A model generated the notes under the pieces. The model was not told the origin of the DNA and made no database searches. It saw only the letters and a list, made by a program, of their open reading frames with translations. The translations under genes and the position numbers were made by a program. Below are positions 11,069 to 22,800 of a stretch of 64,000 nt of DNA, in pieces (position 1 is the stretch's first letter; each line of letters begins with the position of its first letter). This DNA comes from Moniliella sp. 'wahieum' (Eukaryota; Basidiomycota; Moniliellomycetes; Moniliellales; Moniliellaceae): contig RSEE01000004.1 in assembly GCA_003971905.1 (NCBI GenBank), positions 992,001 to 1,056,000 of the forward strand. The letters are read 5' to 3'.

Positions 11069-12148
11069 CCGGTTACCACGGATAAATAATACGGTACCCT
11101 ACGTTCTGGACCATGGTCCTTCAAGTTGAAGCGTCTCACGCGTCTCACGCTGGACTTTGAACTTGACTTATTGAATAAGCTTCAGGCATCAGCTTCATGC
11201 CCATGCGGAGTGTGCACCCGCGGGTAGGGTATAATCAAAGCTTCGACGATAATTCAACGTTCATTCCACCCATTCCAGACCCAAGCGACAAACCGAACGA
11301 GAAGGCGCGAAAGCGACCACACCGAACGCACTGCTGTGGGAGGGTCGATGATCGACGATGGAGATCTCGACGATCTCGCACAGAGGAAACCAAACGAGAA
11401 AACGACAGAGACATGCACGGTACAAACGCGTCATATGGGCCTTTGGCAATTTGGTAGCTGGTTATTGCTAGTTGGGAAACGGGGTTCATCGAGACACATC
11501 ACAAAAAGAACGGGACAGTATGGCAGACGTTTCCCTCTGCGTCGTTGGCAGGCATGGCAGGCACACTCCGCCGTGCCCACCGACCCGCGTCCACCTTTCT
11601 TTCTCTCGTGCAATCAACAGCGTAATACCCGACGACGAGCGGACGCACAGGTATCTCGGTGTATACGCAAATGACTCGCACCCTCAGCCCCAGCCTGGAC
11701 TTGGGGTGGGACCGAGTCCAAAACCACCGGGGCGCGATCGAGGTGAGAGGCGTGTGAGGAAAGTCTGACGCCCTGAGGGCCAACCATCAGAGAGAGCGCC
11801 GGATGCCAACATGGGGAAACAAGTCTATAACATCAAGCGACGGAAACCAAAACGAAAGAGACAAAAGAACATTGCATAGAGAGACCGTGGGTCTTTACTG
11901 AGACCTGCGTCCTAAGGCTAAAAAAGGTTCAAAGGCACAAAGTTTGAAGCGAGAAACAACAGTGCAAGGTGTACCATGTCAACCCGCCCGGAAAAAGACC
12001 GTGACCGACTTCCATACGAAGCATGGCAACGAGCGGAAAAACACAAGGTGGGAGCGAGTGGGGTGTGGCGTATAAGAAAGGGAAGAGACTGTTGGGGGAT
12101 ATAGATAAAAGAGAGACGTGCTGGCAAAGCAGGGACAAATCTAGCTGG

Positions 12149-14297
12149 CTAAAGAAGCAAGCTGCTGATCAGGAGAAGGGGCAGTCCAAGGCCCGCAGTC
12201 CAGGAGACGGACGACGCCAGAGTCGCGCCACTCTTGTGGCCTTTGGACCCATCCTTGGACCCGGACGAACTGCCCGGCGAGCCCTGGGACGATGCGGGAA
12301 CACTCGCTCCGGTACCAGTGTAGATGGTGGGCGCATGGCTGTACTTGGTGTTGTTGCTGCCGGGCAGGCAGGGGGGCAAGTGCACTGCCAATGGCCGGGG
12401 TGATGGGAACCACACCAGCCTGGGCCATGTCCACCCCAACCGAAATAAACTTGCCCTGAGACGGCACCCCGCCAATCGTGACAAAGAGCAGAGCCGGACC
12501 CGGGGTGATTAGATTCGGGTTAGGCGGCAACGGGTTGACGGTGTAGACCACACTGCCATCATCCTGAACGGCATAGGTGTTTTCCAATTGGAGAGATCGC
12601 TGGCCCATGTTCATCGCATGGGTTGCAAAGCCGGGGCGAATGACCATGAATTTGGTAGAGGCAGCGAGCTCGTTGGAGGATTGGTTAAAGTACGAAGCCG
12701 GAACAGTCACGTTGAAGGAGGAACCGCCGTAGGGGATCATATCCGGCAAGCCCTGGGGCTCGGGCCGAGGGGCAAAGTAGTCCGGGTACCAGCGCTCCAA
12801 AACATATGTCGTGTTGTAACCCGACGGCGAGGAGCTGAGGGGCATGCTCAGGCTCACGTCCTGGTGTGGGTTGCTTCCTCCAACGAGGACCGACCCATCA
12901 GGGATGAGAATCGCGGTGGAGTGATACAAGCGGGCATAGGGAGAAGCACCGAAGTTGGCACTAGTAAAGCGTTGACCCTTAGGCGCATCGGGGTTGTACA
13001 AGACAGGGGTTGTTGTCGGGCCAGAGGAGAAGCCCTCCAAATTGACAGTCTTTCCATGAAGCTTGATGGTGTTCCAGGTGGTGTTACCGTACCCTGCTGT
13101 GCCGTTCTCGGCACCATTGACGATCAGCATCTGCCCCGTGGGCAGGTGAATGAACTCGCCCATGGTCCGGCCCTGAGGGAGCGCATCGTCTTGCACGAAT
13201 TGGGGGTTGGCAACTGCCGAGCCATCCGCATTTTCTGGTTGAATCGAGGCGCAGTTGGTTGAGGCTGGCGTCTCGTACATGTTGACGTTGGGTGCTGTGT
13301 AGTTACCCCAATCGTTGTCGTTCTCCAGCACAGTGCCGCCACAGAAGAGAATTTCCGGGGTGTATTTGTTGGCCGGCGTGAGCGGCTTCATGGCAGTCGC
13401 TGCCGACGCAGGATACACACGCACCACTCCGCCGGGCGTGTCGGGCAAAGGAGTTTCGACATTTTGGTTGTGGTCCCAGATAATGTTGGAGGTGTTGGCA
13501 TTCATAAAGATCTTGCCGCTTGGCAGGAGGAACATATGGGGGTACATGTTGAGTCCGCTGGTGGTTGTCATGAATTTGGACATTTGCATACCAGCATACG
13601 ATCCCTGTGCGGTAATGTTGGTGCGGTTAGGGAAGTACTCGTAGGTTGGATTGGCACCACCCATAGCGATGTTGGTGATCGAGCCACCCCCACTGGCAGT
13701 TGCGAATGTAGGGTCGGTGTTGGGCGTGTTGCGGTTAATGTACCCGCCTGACGTAGCACCCCAACAATGACAGCCTCACCCGAAGCAATCGTCTCAACGG
13801 TTGGGTACCAGCGAGGGCTGTTCATTCAATGTGACCATCATCATCCCAGTTGAGTGCGCTGTCCTTAACACCTTGAATGTCGAGGAAGCGGATGGCCTTG
13901 CGGCCATCCTCGTCCATGTACGGGTTGGCCGTGCCAGCCAAGGCAGCACCGCCGTATTGGACGGCCTGGTTGCCTCCGACAACGATCCAGGTGCCGTTGG
14001 GCATTGTCGCGCCAGCGGCACAGAAGGTGTTGGTGTTGACATCAACGGCGCGAGCTGAGCCGTCAGTGAGGTCAATAAGCGATCCCCAGACAGGCTTGCC
14101 ACTGGGCAGCTTGGTTGGGTTGCCCTCGACCTTGTCTAGGACGAAGGCAGTGTTGTTGTCAACGAGGCCGAGCATCATTGCGGAGGCGAGGGAATCCTTG
14201 GTAAGACATCGTATGTCAGCGGCGAGCCAGCTTGCGCCGCCGTAGGGCCCAGGGCGGCGGCAGCGGCAAGCGCGATGGAGGCAGCCGGGAGCAGCAT
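12149..14297 (-). CDS. Glyoxal oxidase (copper-radical oxidase), GPI-anchored
   Basis: Extracellular copper-radical oxidase that converts small aldehydes to acids and releases hydrogen peroxide. The start at 14297 gives a signal peptide (MLLPAASIALAAAAALG, cut after TAAQA). Residues matching the family's copper and radical site are visible: Cys in TFCAAG, Tyr in the PTYEYFP region, the Tyr-His pair in YARLYHSTAILIPDG, and the distal His in FATHAMNMGQR. The C-terminus, in a shifted frame, is a Ser/Gly linker followed by a hydrophobic tail ending LLLISSLLL, which looks like a GPI-attachment signal. Frameshifts are needed near 14190, near 13820, near 13745 and at the C run near 12370. About 700 residues is normal for the family. 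No intron is required. In Ustilago maydis membrane-bound Glo1 matters for filamentous growth; any similar role here is inference. Confidence 0.9.
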
Positions 14298-14559
14298 GAC
14301 GGTGGCGAGGTGGGAGGACCGGGGCGGGGGGTGGGGTGGGTGGAGAAGAGAAGGGGCACCCCGACGGCGGCAGAGATGGGAAGGCCAGGGCGCCTCAATA
14401 GCGCTCGCCCTATCCATCTCGCGGTGGGCATAATGCGGCTGTGTGCGTAGTCTGCTGCTGCCTGCCCTGCCGCTGCACTGCTCGGGACTCCGTACACCAC
14501 CCAGCACACACTCGGCAGGCGCTGCTGCTCCTCAGCAGACGCCGAGCGGCGCTGGCCGG

Positions 14560-14590
14560 CAGGCTGCGGCAGGCTGCGGCAGGCTGCGCC
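14560..14590. repeat. GGCAGGCTGC x3, 10-bp tandem repeat
   Basis: Three tandem copies of a GC-rich decamer. Unlike the heptamer arrays, it has no full self-complementary unit, although GCAGGCTGC is close to one. Confidence 0.75.
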
Positions 14591-15127
14591 GCTGCTCTGA
14601 ATCTGACATCTGACGCGTGACGTGTGACGAGCACAAGGCACACCCAGCGCTGCCTGCCTGCCGCCTGCCGCCCTCCGGCATTCGCTGCGTGGTGCACCCG
14701 GTGCGCCCGCCTCCGATCCGCCGATCCTGGCAGCATCGCGCCAGTGTATCCGCCCCCCGCCCTGCACGGGGTGGGTGGGTCCTTCGATACAGACGCACAG
14801 AAGCACTAGTCATCTTCGCACTCATCGCAAGCCCCATCCGCTCTGCTCCGCCCGGGGTCGCATGGCTGGGGGCACGGAACGCAACATAAAATACACACTG
14901 CTGCCCCGCCTCGCGCCCGAGCAGGAAAATTTGAACCTCCAAATTAGGCTGAAGATCTTGAGAGCGTGATTAATGATTGTCGTGAGCGTGATTAACGTGA
15001 TTGAATACTAAATTGACAAGCTAGTCACTCTAGTCACTGTGATACGCGAACGCGATGCATGTGTGACGGGCTCGTCATGCAACGCGTGGTTGTCACGTGC
15101 CATGTTGCTCTGCCTTGCGCAGCAGGC

Positions 15128-15188
15128 TGCTAAGCCTGCTAAGTTAGCGCTAAGGCTTAGCTTTTAGCGCTAAAAACGCTAAAAGAGT
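15128..15188. repeat. TTAGCGCTAA palindrome cluster
   Basis: Repeated GCTAAG/CTTAGC words around TTAGCGCTAA, with AGCGCT cores, spanning about 60 bp (GCTAAGCCTGCTAAGTTAGCG, then TTTTAGCGCTAAAAACGCTAA). It can fold into several alternative hairpins. Confidence 0.7.
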
Positions 15189-15805
15189 GCGAAGCGCTGG
15201 TATAAGCTCTGGGGAGGGCTGAGGCTGAGGCCTGAGGAGCTGAGGCACAGTACTGCGGCCTACTGCGACCCAATACTCAGTATTATGCCGCGTCGCTGGC
15301 CGCCACCCGTAATCTGGCCGCCCTGCCGTGTCGCTGCTATGGCTGCAGAGCATGTCATGCATCATGCATCATGTCAGTACGACTGATGCTTCCTGTTGCT
15401 CGAAGCAATGTAGCGTTTGTACACAGCCTCCAGCTTGAACAGCTTGAACACGCGACGCTGCATCCCCACAGCGCCGGTCTCGGCAAGAGCTTAGGTAGTA
15501 AGTGATGGTGCAGCATGCTTCGGCGCTTCGGCTTGGAGCAGCTTCAAGCTCTTCAAGGTTCAACGTACTCAACGTTCATACACATCCTGCGTCCCGTTGC
15601 AGTATTCTCACACACACTTGCGCCAGTTGGTACCTCAGCGCCTCAGCTAGCATTCCTGCGTTCAGGCCGAGCGAGCGATCTTCGGCTCCTCGCTTGCAAA
15701 GGCCAGCAACCAACAGTGTGACCTTCTGTGGCGTGGGTGGACGCTTGCATCGCATGTCACATGCTTCACATGCATCACCCAGCCTCGGGCATCGATCACC
15801 ATGCA

Positions 15806-15826
15806 CATCATGCATCATGCATCATG
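15806..15826. repeat. CATCATG x3 heptamer array
   Basis: Three perfect CATCATG units (CAT-C-ATG odd palindrome, ATGCAT joints). A two-unit copy of the same word lies at 15360-15373. Confidence 0.85.
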
Positions 15827-18800
15827 ATCGCTGCATGGCACCTCTCTTCTGCTGCGCCCTTCGGTCTTTTGCGCTCCGCTAGGCGTCGCTCCGGCTTTGC
15901 ATGCCACTGCGCCAGAGCCAGCGCGAACAGCTCGCGGACCAACCCCAAGCTGAGGTATGTAGATGTGTATTTGGGCGTTGGGGCGCTTAGGCTCCCCTTC
16001 CCACGCGTGTCCTGCCACGCGAGGCCGCACGTGACGCCCAATCCATAAGAAAAGAAAAGAGTGTGGTGTCTTCGCATGCCACGGTCCTCTCTTTGCCTAA
16101 CAGCAGTAGGCAGACCCACTCTCTATGCCTCGTGGATTCTATTGCCCTCTCAGATCTCAAAACTCCCAGAGGCCTCCGTTGTTTTGTCCTCACCGCCTCG
16201 TCTGTCTCTTGCATTTTTTGCTCCGGTAGAGAGAAAGAAAAATAAGTGAGAGATTCCGATCCTAGTATTGAGCTGCTCCTACATATCCAGTAGGCTCGAG
16301 CATTATATCGTAGTGTAGTCATGCTGTGGGGGCTCTGGGCGCTCCACCTCACCGTTCCTTCTCGCAACCAATTTTCCTTTCTTGCCTTGCTTGCGGCCCT
16401 CTGAATTAAGGGTCTCGCACACATACCCACCCAGGCTGTGCTAGACCAACACAGTTCTCCACATCTTCCCTGACCCGCCTGACCCCCTGACCCCTTTGTG
16501 TGTATTTTCTCTCTCTCATCACACGTTGTTTAGCGTGTGGTTGCGTCTCCATTTCCTCTGGTATGATAAAAGGCATCATTCAAGTATCCGGCCTGAATGA
16601 ATATCAACGTGCAACGACATCCAAAGCAATACCCCCCTCACTCTCAGCGTCCCTCAAGTCGTTAGGCGACCCTGTGGCCAATAAGCGAGGTATGGGTTCA
16701 ATTCGCATTCGAGCGCTATGGTGAAATCCTCGTCATAGTTATTCCTCCAATTAGCAATGTATCAGAGAAACAGGATCAGCAAAGTATAGGGTGAGAAGAT
16801 CGGTCTGCTGTGCTCACATGGAGGACCGTGTTAACAGACATCCAGGTCCGCGCCCCCATATCCTCCCCCATCTCGTCCCACACTTTGGGGCGATTATGGA
16901 ATGGATACGTACTCCATTTGGTAGTACTATTCTTGGATGATCCTGTGTGTCCATCATCTCTCCGTTCTGCCTCTCGTCTTTGTACAAAGGCCATCTTTCG
17001 CGCCATCGGCACATCGTTTAAAGCCGGCATCACTTCAGTTACCGTGCCCTTTTGTCCTTATACACGGTATATTATTCCGGGAAAGGCGGGATCCATCTGC
17101 CTGATGAAGCACCAATCAACTCATCTTATCGGCATCTCTCGATTCAGTGAAAGCTCATGACCACAGCATTGGTGGCTATGGCGGCTATAACAGTAAGACT
17201 GGACTATTACAGCTGAGTGTTGTGCATGTGCACGTCATATGATGTGTCGTAGCATTTCCTTTTTGTTGTGAGCAAAGCAAAGAAGGAAGTAGCGAGACCG
17301 TGGCCATGAGATGGGCCCGGGTGCATGGGCACAAGAAGAGAGGGGGGGGGTTCAGCAGAATGGGGCACCGCGTGGCACAATGTTTGCTATATAGTGACTG
17401 CCTAGTGTACGTGTGAACAGGGCTATAATGTTGGGAGGTGGTGCCAAATGGATTAACTAGGAAGCTGTAAAGAACCATCCTAATCGACTGTGGGATAGTA
17501 TCTGGTGCCTTCATACCCTCCATTCAATAGAATCGTCCTATCAAAAATTCATTGGCAGGTGCCACTTAACGACAGACTTCGTCTCCACAACCTGATCGCG
17601 CGTACATACGCGCCCCAGCTTGTCGAAGTCGCACCAAGCGTCAATGTATCGTCGATTCAGTCTCACTCTCCTTTGTTTGATCAAAACTACACGCAATCGC
17701 TTCCACAAAAAGTCCAATGTATTTGACTATGAACGAATCGCTGTGGCACAGCCGTTAGTTCAAAACAAATCGACCCTCTCTTCCACTCTGAGAGAAACAC
17801 GAAGACAAGGTGTGAACCGCCAATTCGCATGACATTTCTCCTTTATTTTGTTCGGATGCGCCTCGTCCCCCAGCTCGCAAAGAACTGTGCGAATTGAAGA
17901 ATTTAGAGGGTGCGTATCGACCACAGTCTGTGCATTTGCCCATCGCCGTGCAGAAATATATAGGTGTACTGCGAAATGTTTTAGATCATAGAAGAAAACA
18001 GGGTCAGGCTCGACGATCTCATAGGGCCAACTACTGATGAGAGTTGGGGGGTCGAGGGTGACGCTATCGCACTGGTGGTGGTTACGATTAAGCCGGCCAG
18101 CAATGCCTGTAGTGGAGCTTGACATCAAGCAGCGAGTCGTCACCAAGGGCTAAGCTGCCGAACGAAGAAAACACAGGAGAGAGAAAACAAGGAAACTCCT
18201 AGGCATGAGGAGAGGAACTGTCGGGGCGTTGGCCAAAGCACGAACTACTCTCCAGTGTCTCACCAGCAGTCAACAAGCGTCACTCGCGTCACGTTGCCAT
18301 TACACACAGGACTATGACCCCCACAGTTATATTCTCCCGAAGCACAGGCCAACATCGGCATGTGACCATCATCGCTCTTCCTCTGAGTGAAGTCTTGTTA
18401 GTTAATGACGTGGTCACCGCGTAGCACTGCGAAAGCTTCTGGGCTAAGAGAGATAATGGACCGTCCAATGGCCTGCTCCACATAAGGATCATCCACAGAG
18501 GTTCAACATCGGGCGGCCCCACGAGAAGTTTTGAGCGTTGGCCTCTCCATCGTTGCCAACTCTCACTGGCAGTTTTGGCATATAATACAAAAAACTTTTT
18601 TAGATGTCTGCATCTAACCAAAAACCCTTTGGTATATTCACGGGTCGTCGACGACCTAGGTGCCACTTTGTGACGATGTAACTACTGCATTCATACTGTT
18701 TTCGAAATTCGCGACATGGACAGAAACGCTGGACCCATACCGGAGGGGTTAATTGCTCATCCACCGGCGTATGTGCGTGTATTGTCCAACTCAATCAACA

Positions 18801-19830
18801 AGAAAAGCAAAAGTGGAGTCTCGTCAGACAGCCACAGAACACGCTCTGCCTCACGCCATTGGCTTCCACACTGGATGTAGCGCCAGGGGACACGAATGTG
18901 CTTGCGCGTAGTACTTGTGAGTGATTCATCGTATTCATCCATCCGTAATGATCAGGACTCTTCGGCCCGCTCATCCCCCAGTGCTCAACCATCTTCTTTT
19001 GTGGCAATCGTGCTGGCATGCTGTTGGGACGCTAGTGCCGTGTCAAGAGCATAGCCGGACTCTGGCGCTCCAGAAGCCACTTCCACCCAGCAGCTATAGC
19101 TCCCTTCGTTCCACCCGGGCGGAAGTTTATAGCAGTCCGACGTGCCTCTCCTTCTTGAAGCTTCGTCAGTCTCGTACCTTAGTAGTCTTCTCTCTCTTCC
19201 ACTCCCTCATCCTCCCTCTCGCTACTCTCTACTTTCGCACACCAGCAATCAATCCCTATCGTCTATTGACCTTCCGTTCTTGGCTGCCGTTTTCCCTTCC
19301 CTCAATTCACAAGGGAGGTTGGAGGGGATCTATGGTTACCGCGGTTATTGCGTCATGCTTGTACGCCAGGCGCTGAGGACGGAAACACTGCGCCCCAGCC
19401 GCTGGGGGAGGTGCTTACGTAACAGCGGCAATGTTGCACCTGCCTGGACTGCTGGCAAAGCCCATGAACGAATCATCCATCGATCGAAGCGCAGGCCGGA
19501 GGGGTGGTATCGATCCAGCCTGGGGAACGGCGGAAACAGACGCAAGCATGGCGGGCGCTGTTTTCAGCACACACCCAATCTCTTGCGGCTGGTTGCTGGC
19601 CGACACGAGGCCCAGCTACCGTCTTGCGGCCGCGCATCTCAATGTTCGCGGGTGAATTCATTGCATGTGGGCTGCCCAGACTGACGTAGATGAAGAATTT
19701 GGGCCGGCGCCTGGTACGCAACACTGGCGCTGTGCCCAAAAGGCAGAAGGCCAGTGTGCTTTTCTTGTTTTTTTCCCCTGCCTTCGCGCTGCCGACGCTG
19801 GCGGGGCGCAACCGAAGCTGTATCTGCCCA

Positions 19831-19858
19831 CCACCACTACCACCACCACCACCACCAC
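19831..19858 (+). repeat. (CAC)n microsatellite directly before the nucleoporin ATG
   Basis: CCACCACCACTACCACCACC continues to the base before the proposed start codon. Because it abuts the start, it could be 5' leader or, with an upstream start, a poly-His/Thr tract. Confidence 0.8.
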
Positions 19859-19859
19859 G

Positions 19860-22800
19860 ATGCCCGCCTCTGCTCCTCGGCCCATGTCCATGTGGGCTGG
19901 CGAGCACCCCAGCCGCGATCGTGCTCATGCCGCTTCACTGAACGCCAGCGCCACCTCCAACACCGCCACCCCCCACCGGCGAGGGACTGCTCTCCAGCGT
20001 CTCCCGCCTTTTGCCCCGCCCCCTCAGTTGGTTCGCCCGCTCCCCTGCTCCCGGAGATTCTTCCAACGTAACTGCCGACGGGGACTCGTATGCGGCCAAC
20101 GCATCAGATCGGCTCGCCCCTCCCTCCCGTGCGTTGGCGCCCAGTCGCCGCCAGACGCCGCGCCTGCGCCAGCGGACCCGGGCGCGCGTTCTCCACGCCC
20201 GCGATCCTCCGCTTCTCCCGCCATCTCTCCCCGTCCAAGTCGCCTGCGCGTGCCTGGTTCATACGAGCCAAACGATGTGCTTTCTCCCCAAGTTGGCGCT
20301 CCTGCTTCGCCACATCTACTGCCCAGCCTGGCTGCCCGCCCCCACCACACACCCAGTCGTCTGCGCCGCTCCTTTCTTGGTGACCACTCCATCACATTTG
20401 GCGCCTCGCCTGGGCTTCGCTTCCAGGGAGTCGCTCCAGCGGCCGACACTTCGCTTGCTCCCAGCACTGCGGCCGATGTCTCAATTTCCGTTTCCCGCCC
20501 CGCCGCATCCCCCAGCCCCCATCCAGCTTTAGGCAAGCACGTTCGGCAGCTGGATGAGGGCGGCGCCACCTCCCTCCTTTCAGGTTCGGGCAATGTTTCG
20601 GTACGCGGCTCCTCCCCCCCCCAGTGCGAACGGTTACTGACTTATATCATCTTCAGCAGGTCGGAGACAACCCACGAAAACGTCGGGCAGTCATGTGGGA
20701 CCCGAAGGAAGGTTTCCTTACCCCTGACGAGCATGGGGCAGTCCACCCACCAACGCCGGTGGCAAAGAACGAGGCCGAGAGGATCTTGCTGGCCTTGGAG
20801 CAAATCCAGAAGGACGCTCGTCCTCTCTCCCCCCCGCAAGTGGGGGACTGAACCGTCTTCTGGCCCCAGTCCCTGTGCCTATTCCTGCACCCGACCAGGT
20901 GCGCAAGGCGACGACCTCGGGCCAACAGCATGGCCCCGTACACCCGTATGGCGGCTCAGCAGGCAGAGCAACGCAGTGGCGCTGCTCGTGTTCCCCACTC
21001 GCTCCGTTCTCGCATTCGGCAGCAAGCGGAGCGTTCCGCGCGGCGGCGCAACCAACCTCATAGTACTGCACCGACTGAGGCGGACGCTAGCTCTGCTTCC
21101 GCATCCGAGGCTGAGGAACCAGAACAGGATGGTGCCGCGAAACGTCACCGGTCCTCCCCTAAGGCCGCTCCGCCCGCTAAGCGGCGGGCCTTGGCCCCAC
21201 CAGTCCCGACAATGACGGTGATGCCACCGAGAATGGAGAAGCCGATGTGACGAACGAATTGAACGACACTACAGCGCAAGACGTGTTCAAGGTGGTGGAG
21301 AGGGGCGCGGAGGGCACGTTCAAACCGTACCCAATTGCGGAAAGATGGTGACCGTGTCAGTCGGAAGAGCGGCCATGTGTCCGTTCGGCCTTCGCAACGT
21401 ACCAAACCTGGGAATCGGATTCGAGTCGAAAGCGATTCAGACGAGGAGGCCGAGGTCGAGAAGGCGAAGACCATTAAAGCGATTCAATCGGTTTCCATTG
21501 CACTCCATTTCCCAGCTGGGTTCAAGTTTGGCGCGGCACTCGGAACCAAGTCGGATGTTCGACCGCAGCCGGTCCGGCCCGGGACAGGCGCAGTCCGGCG
21601 TCCACAACCGCCCAAGCCGAGCAAAATCTCCTTCAACTGTCCCAGTCTCAATCTTCTCTCTCTGAGCCCCCCAGTCGCAGTCGCAGTCGCAGTCCCAACC
21701 CCAGTCTCAGTTTCAGCCTTCTTCTCAATTGGCATTGCCGGCCCCTCCATCTGCTTCCACCCCTGCCTCGTCAAAACCGGTTGAGCTTCAACCCACTGAC
21801 ATTCAAGAACCGCGAGGAAGAGAGCAAGTCGTCTGGTCCTTCGCTCTTGTCGCGCATGGGAGGCCCTCCAGCTGCCTCTAGTGAACCAGCGAAGCCCTCC
21901 TCAGCCTTTCAACCGTTTTCCTTCGCCCCACCCGCCAAGAAGGAGGAGCAGGTGAGAAGAAGCCTTCTGAACCAACTACGACACAGGCGAAAGAAAACCC
22001 CCCATCTTTCTTTGGTATTGCTGCTGGAGACAAGAAGGATAGCACGGCCAAGCCTTCGTTCAACTTCGGCGCAGCCGCTGCCACTTCCTCTGCTGTACCT
22101 GCCGATGCAAACAAGGCACCGGCTAAGCCCGCTTTTTCGTTTGCCACTCCCGCTTCCGCCGCCACTCCTGCGGCGTCTGAGACCAAACCTACCCCATCTT
22201 TTTCATTCGGTGCCAAGCCCGCCGACAAGCCAGCAGAACCAGCCAAACCCTCGTTTGCCTTCGGAGCCCCCAAGGTTTCTGAGGAGAAGAAGGATTCTCC
22301 AGCTCTTGCTCCTTCGCCTGCACCTATTGCCTTTGGCGTTCCGAAGACTACAGAAGAGAAGAAAGAAAACCCTCCTGCCTTTGCATTCGGTCTTCCTAAG
22401 CCAACCGATGAGAAGCAGAACGCCCCCTCTCCCTTTTCGTTTGGCAATAAGCCATCAGACAAGCCAGCCGATGCGCCCAAGCCAGCCTTTGCCTTTGGCG
22501 CGCCCAAGCCGGTTGAGGAGAAGAAGGACACACCGACTCCCTTGTTTGGAAACGACAAGAAAGATTCCGCAGTAAGCTCTGCGTCCCCTTCCACCCAGCC
22601 AACCCCTGCCCCTGCCCCTGCATTTGGGGGCGCTACAAGCCGGGTCTGTCGAATGGGACTGGATTTGGCTTTGGTTCGACTGCGTCCGCGCCCTTCGGAC
22701 AAAAGTCTAGTGCGGCCCCTTCGGAACCAGCCAAGCCGTCGTTTTCCTTTGGTCCACCCAAGACGGAAGAGGAAAAACCTGCAGGCAACACCTCCACCCC

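Larger units (their letters stand above)
6041..12148. other. 6-kb gene-free island dense in short palindromic tandem arrays
   Basis: No credible protein-coding gene was found on either strand. The island instead holds the densest collection in the window of tandem 7- to 9-bp words built on self-complementary units (ATCGATG, CGTAACG, CTTCAAG, CGTTGAA, CCGGTAA, GATCGGT, GCATCAT, TACCGGT), with clear clusters between 7000 and 11150. It also has a pyrimidine-rich tract at about 7705-7760. Possible readings are plain non-coding intergenic DNA, a replication or centromere-related region, or long non-coding transcription; the sequence alone does not decide. Confidence 0.6.
14298..19859. other. 5.5-kb gene-free island
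   Basis: No gene can be supported. The left part (14.3-15.9 kb) is GC-rich with odd-palindrome arrays; the middle (about 16.3-19.3 kb) is more AT-rich and lacks them. Open frames of 110-150 codons near 16810, 17760 (minus), 18289 (minus) and 18921 have no domain I recognise and compete with frames on the other strand. The block before the nucleoporin start carries a (CAC)n tract at 19831-19858. A decayed mobile element in the AT-richer part is possible but not shown. Confidence 0.55.

Noticed and set aside
6041..11200. CRISPR-like array
   Set aside because: The repeats are 7-9 bp, contiguous and of changing sequence, without unique spacers of constant length. The genome is eukaryotic.
16625..16735. 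Possible tRNA around a GGGTTCAATTCGC word
   Set aside because: The arms do not pair as a T stem, and no D arm or acceptor stem can be drawn.
16776..19376. Several open frames of 110-150 codons on both strands
   Set aside because: They overlap one another on opposite strands and show no domain, signal peptide, membrane pattern or intron structure I recognise. Chance frames are expected in GC-balanced DNA.
14298..19859. Transposable element
   Set aside because: No reverse transcriptase, integrase or transposase motif, no terminal repeats and no target-site duplication could be seen.
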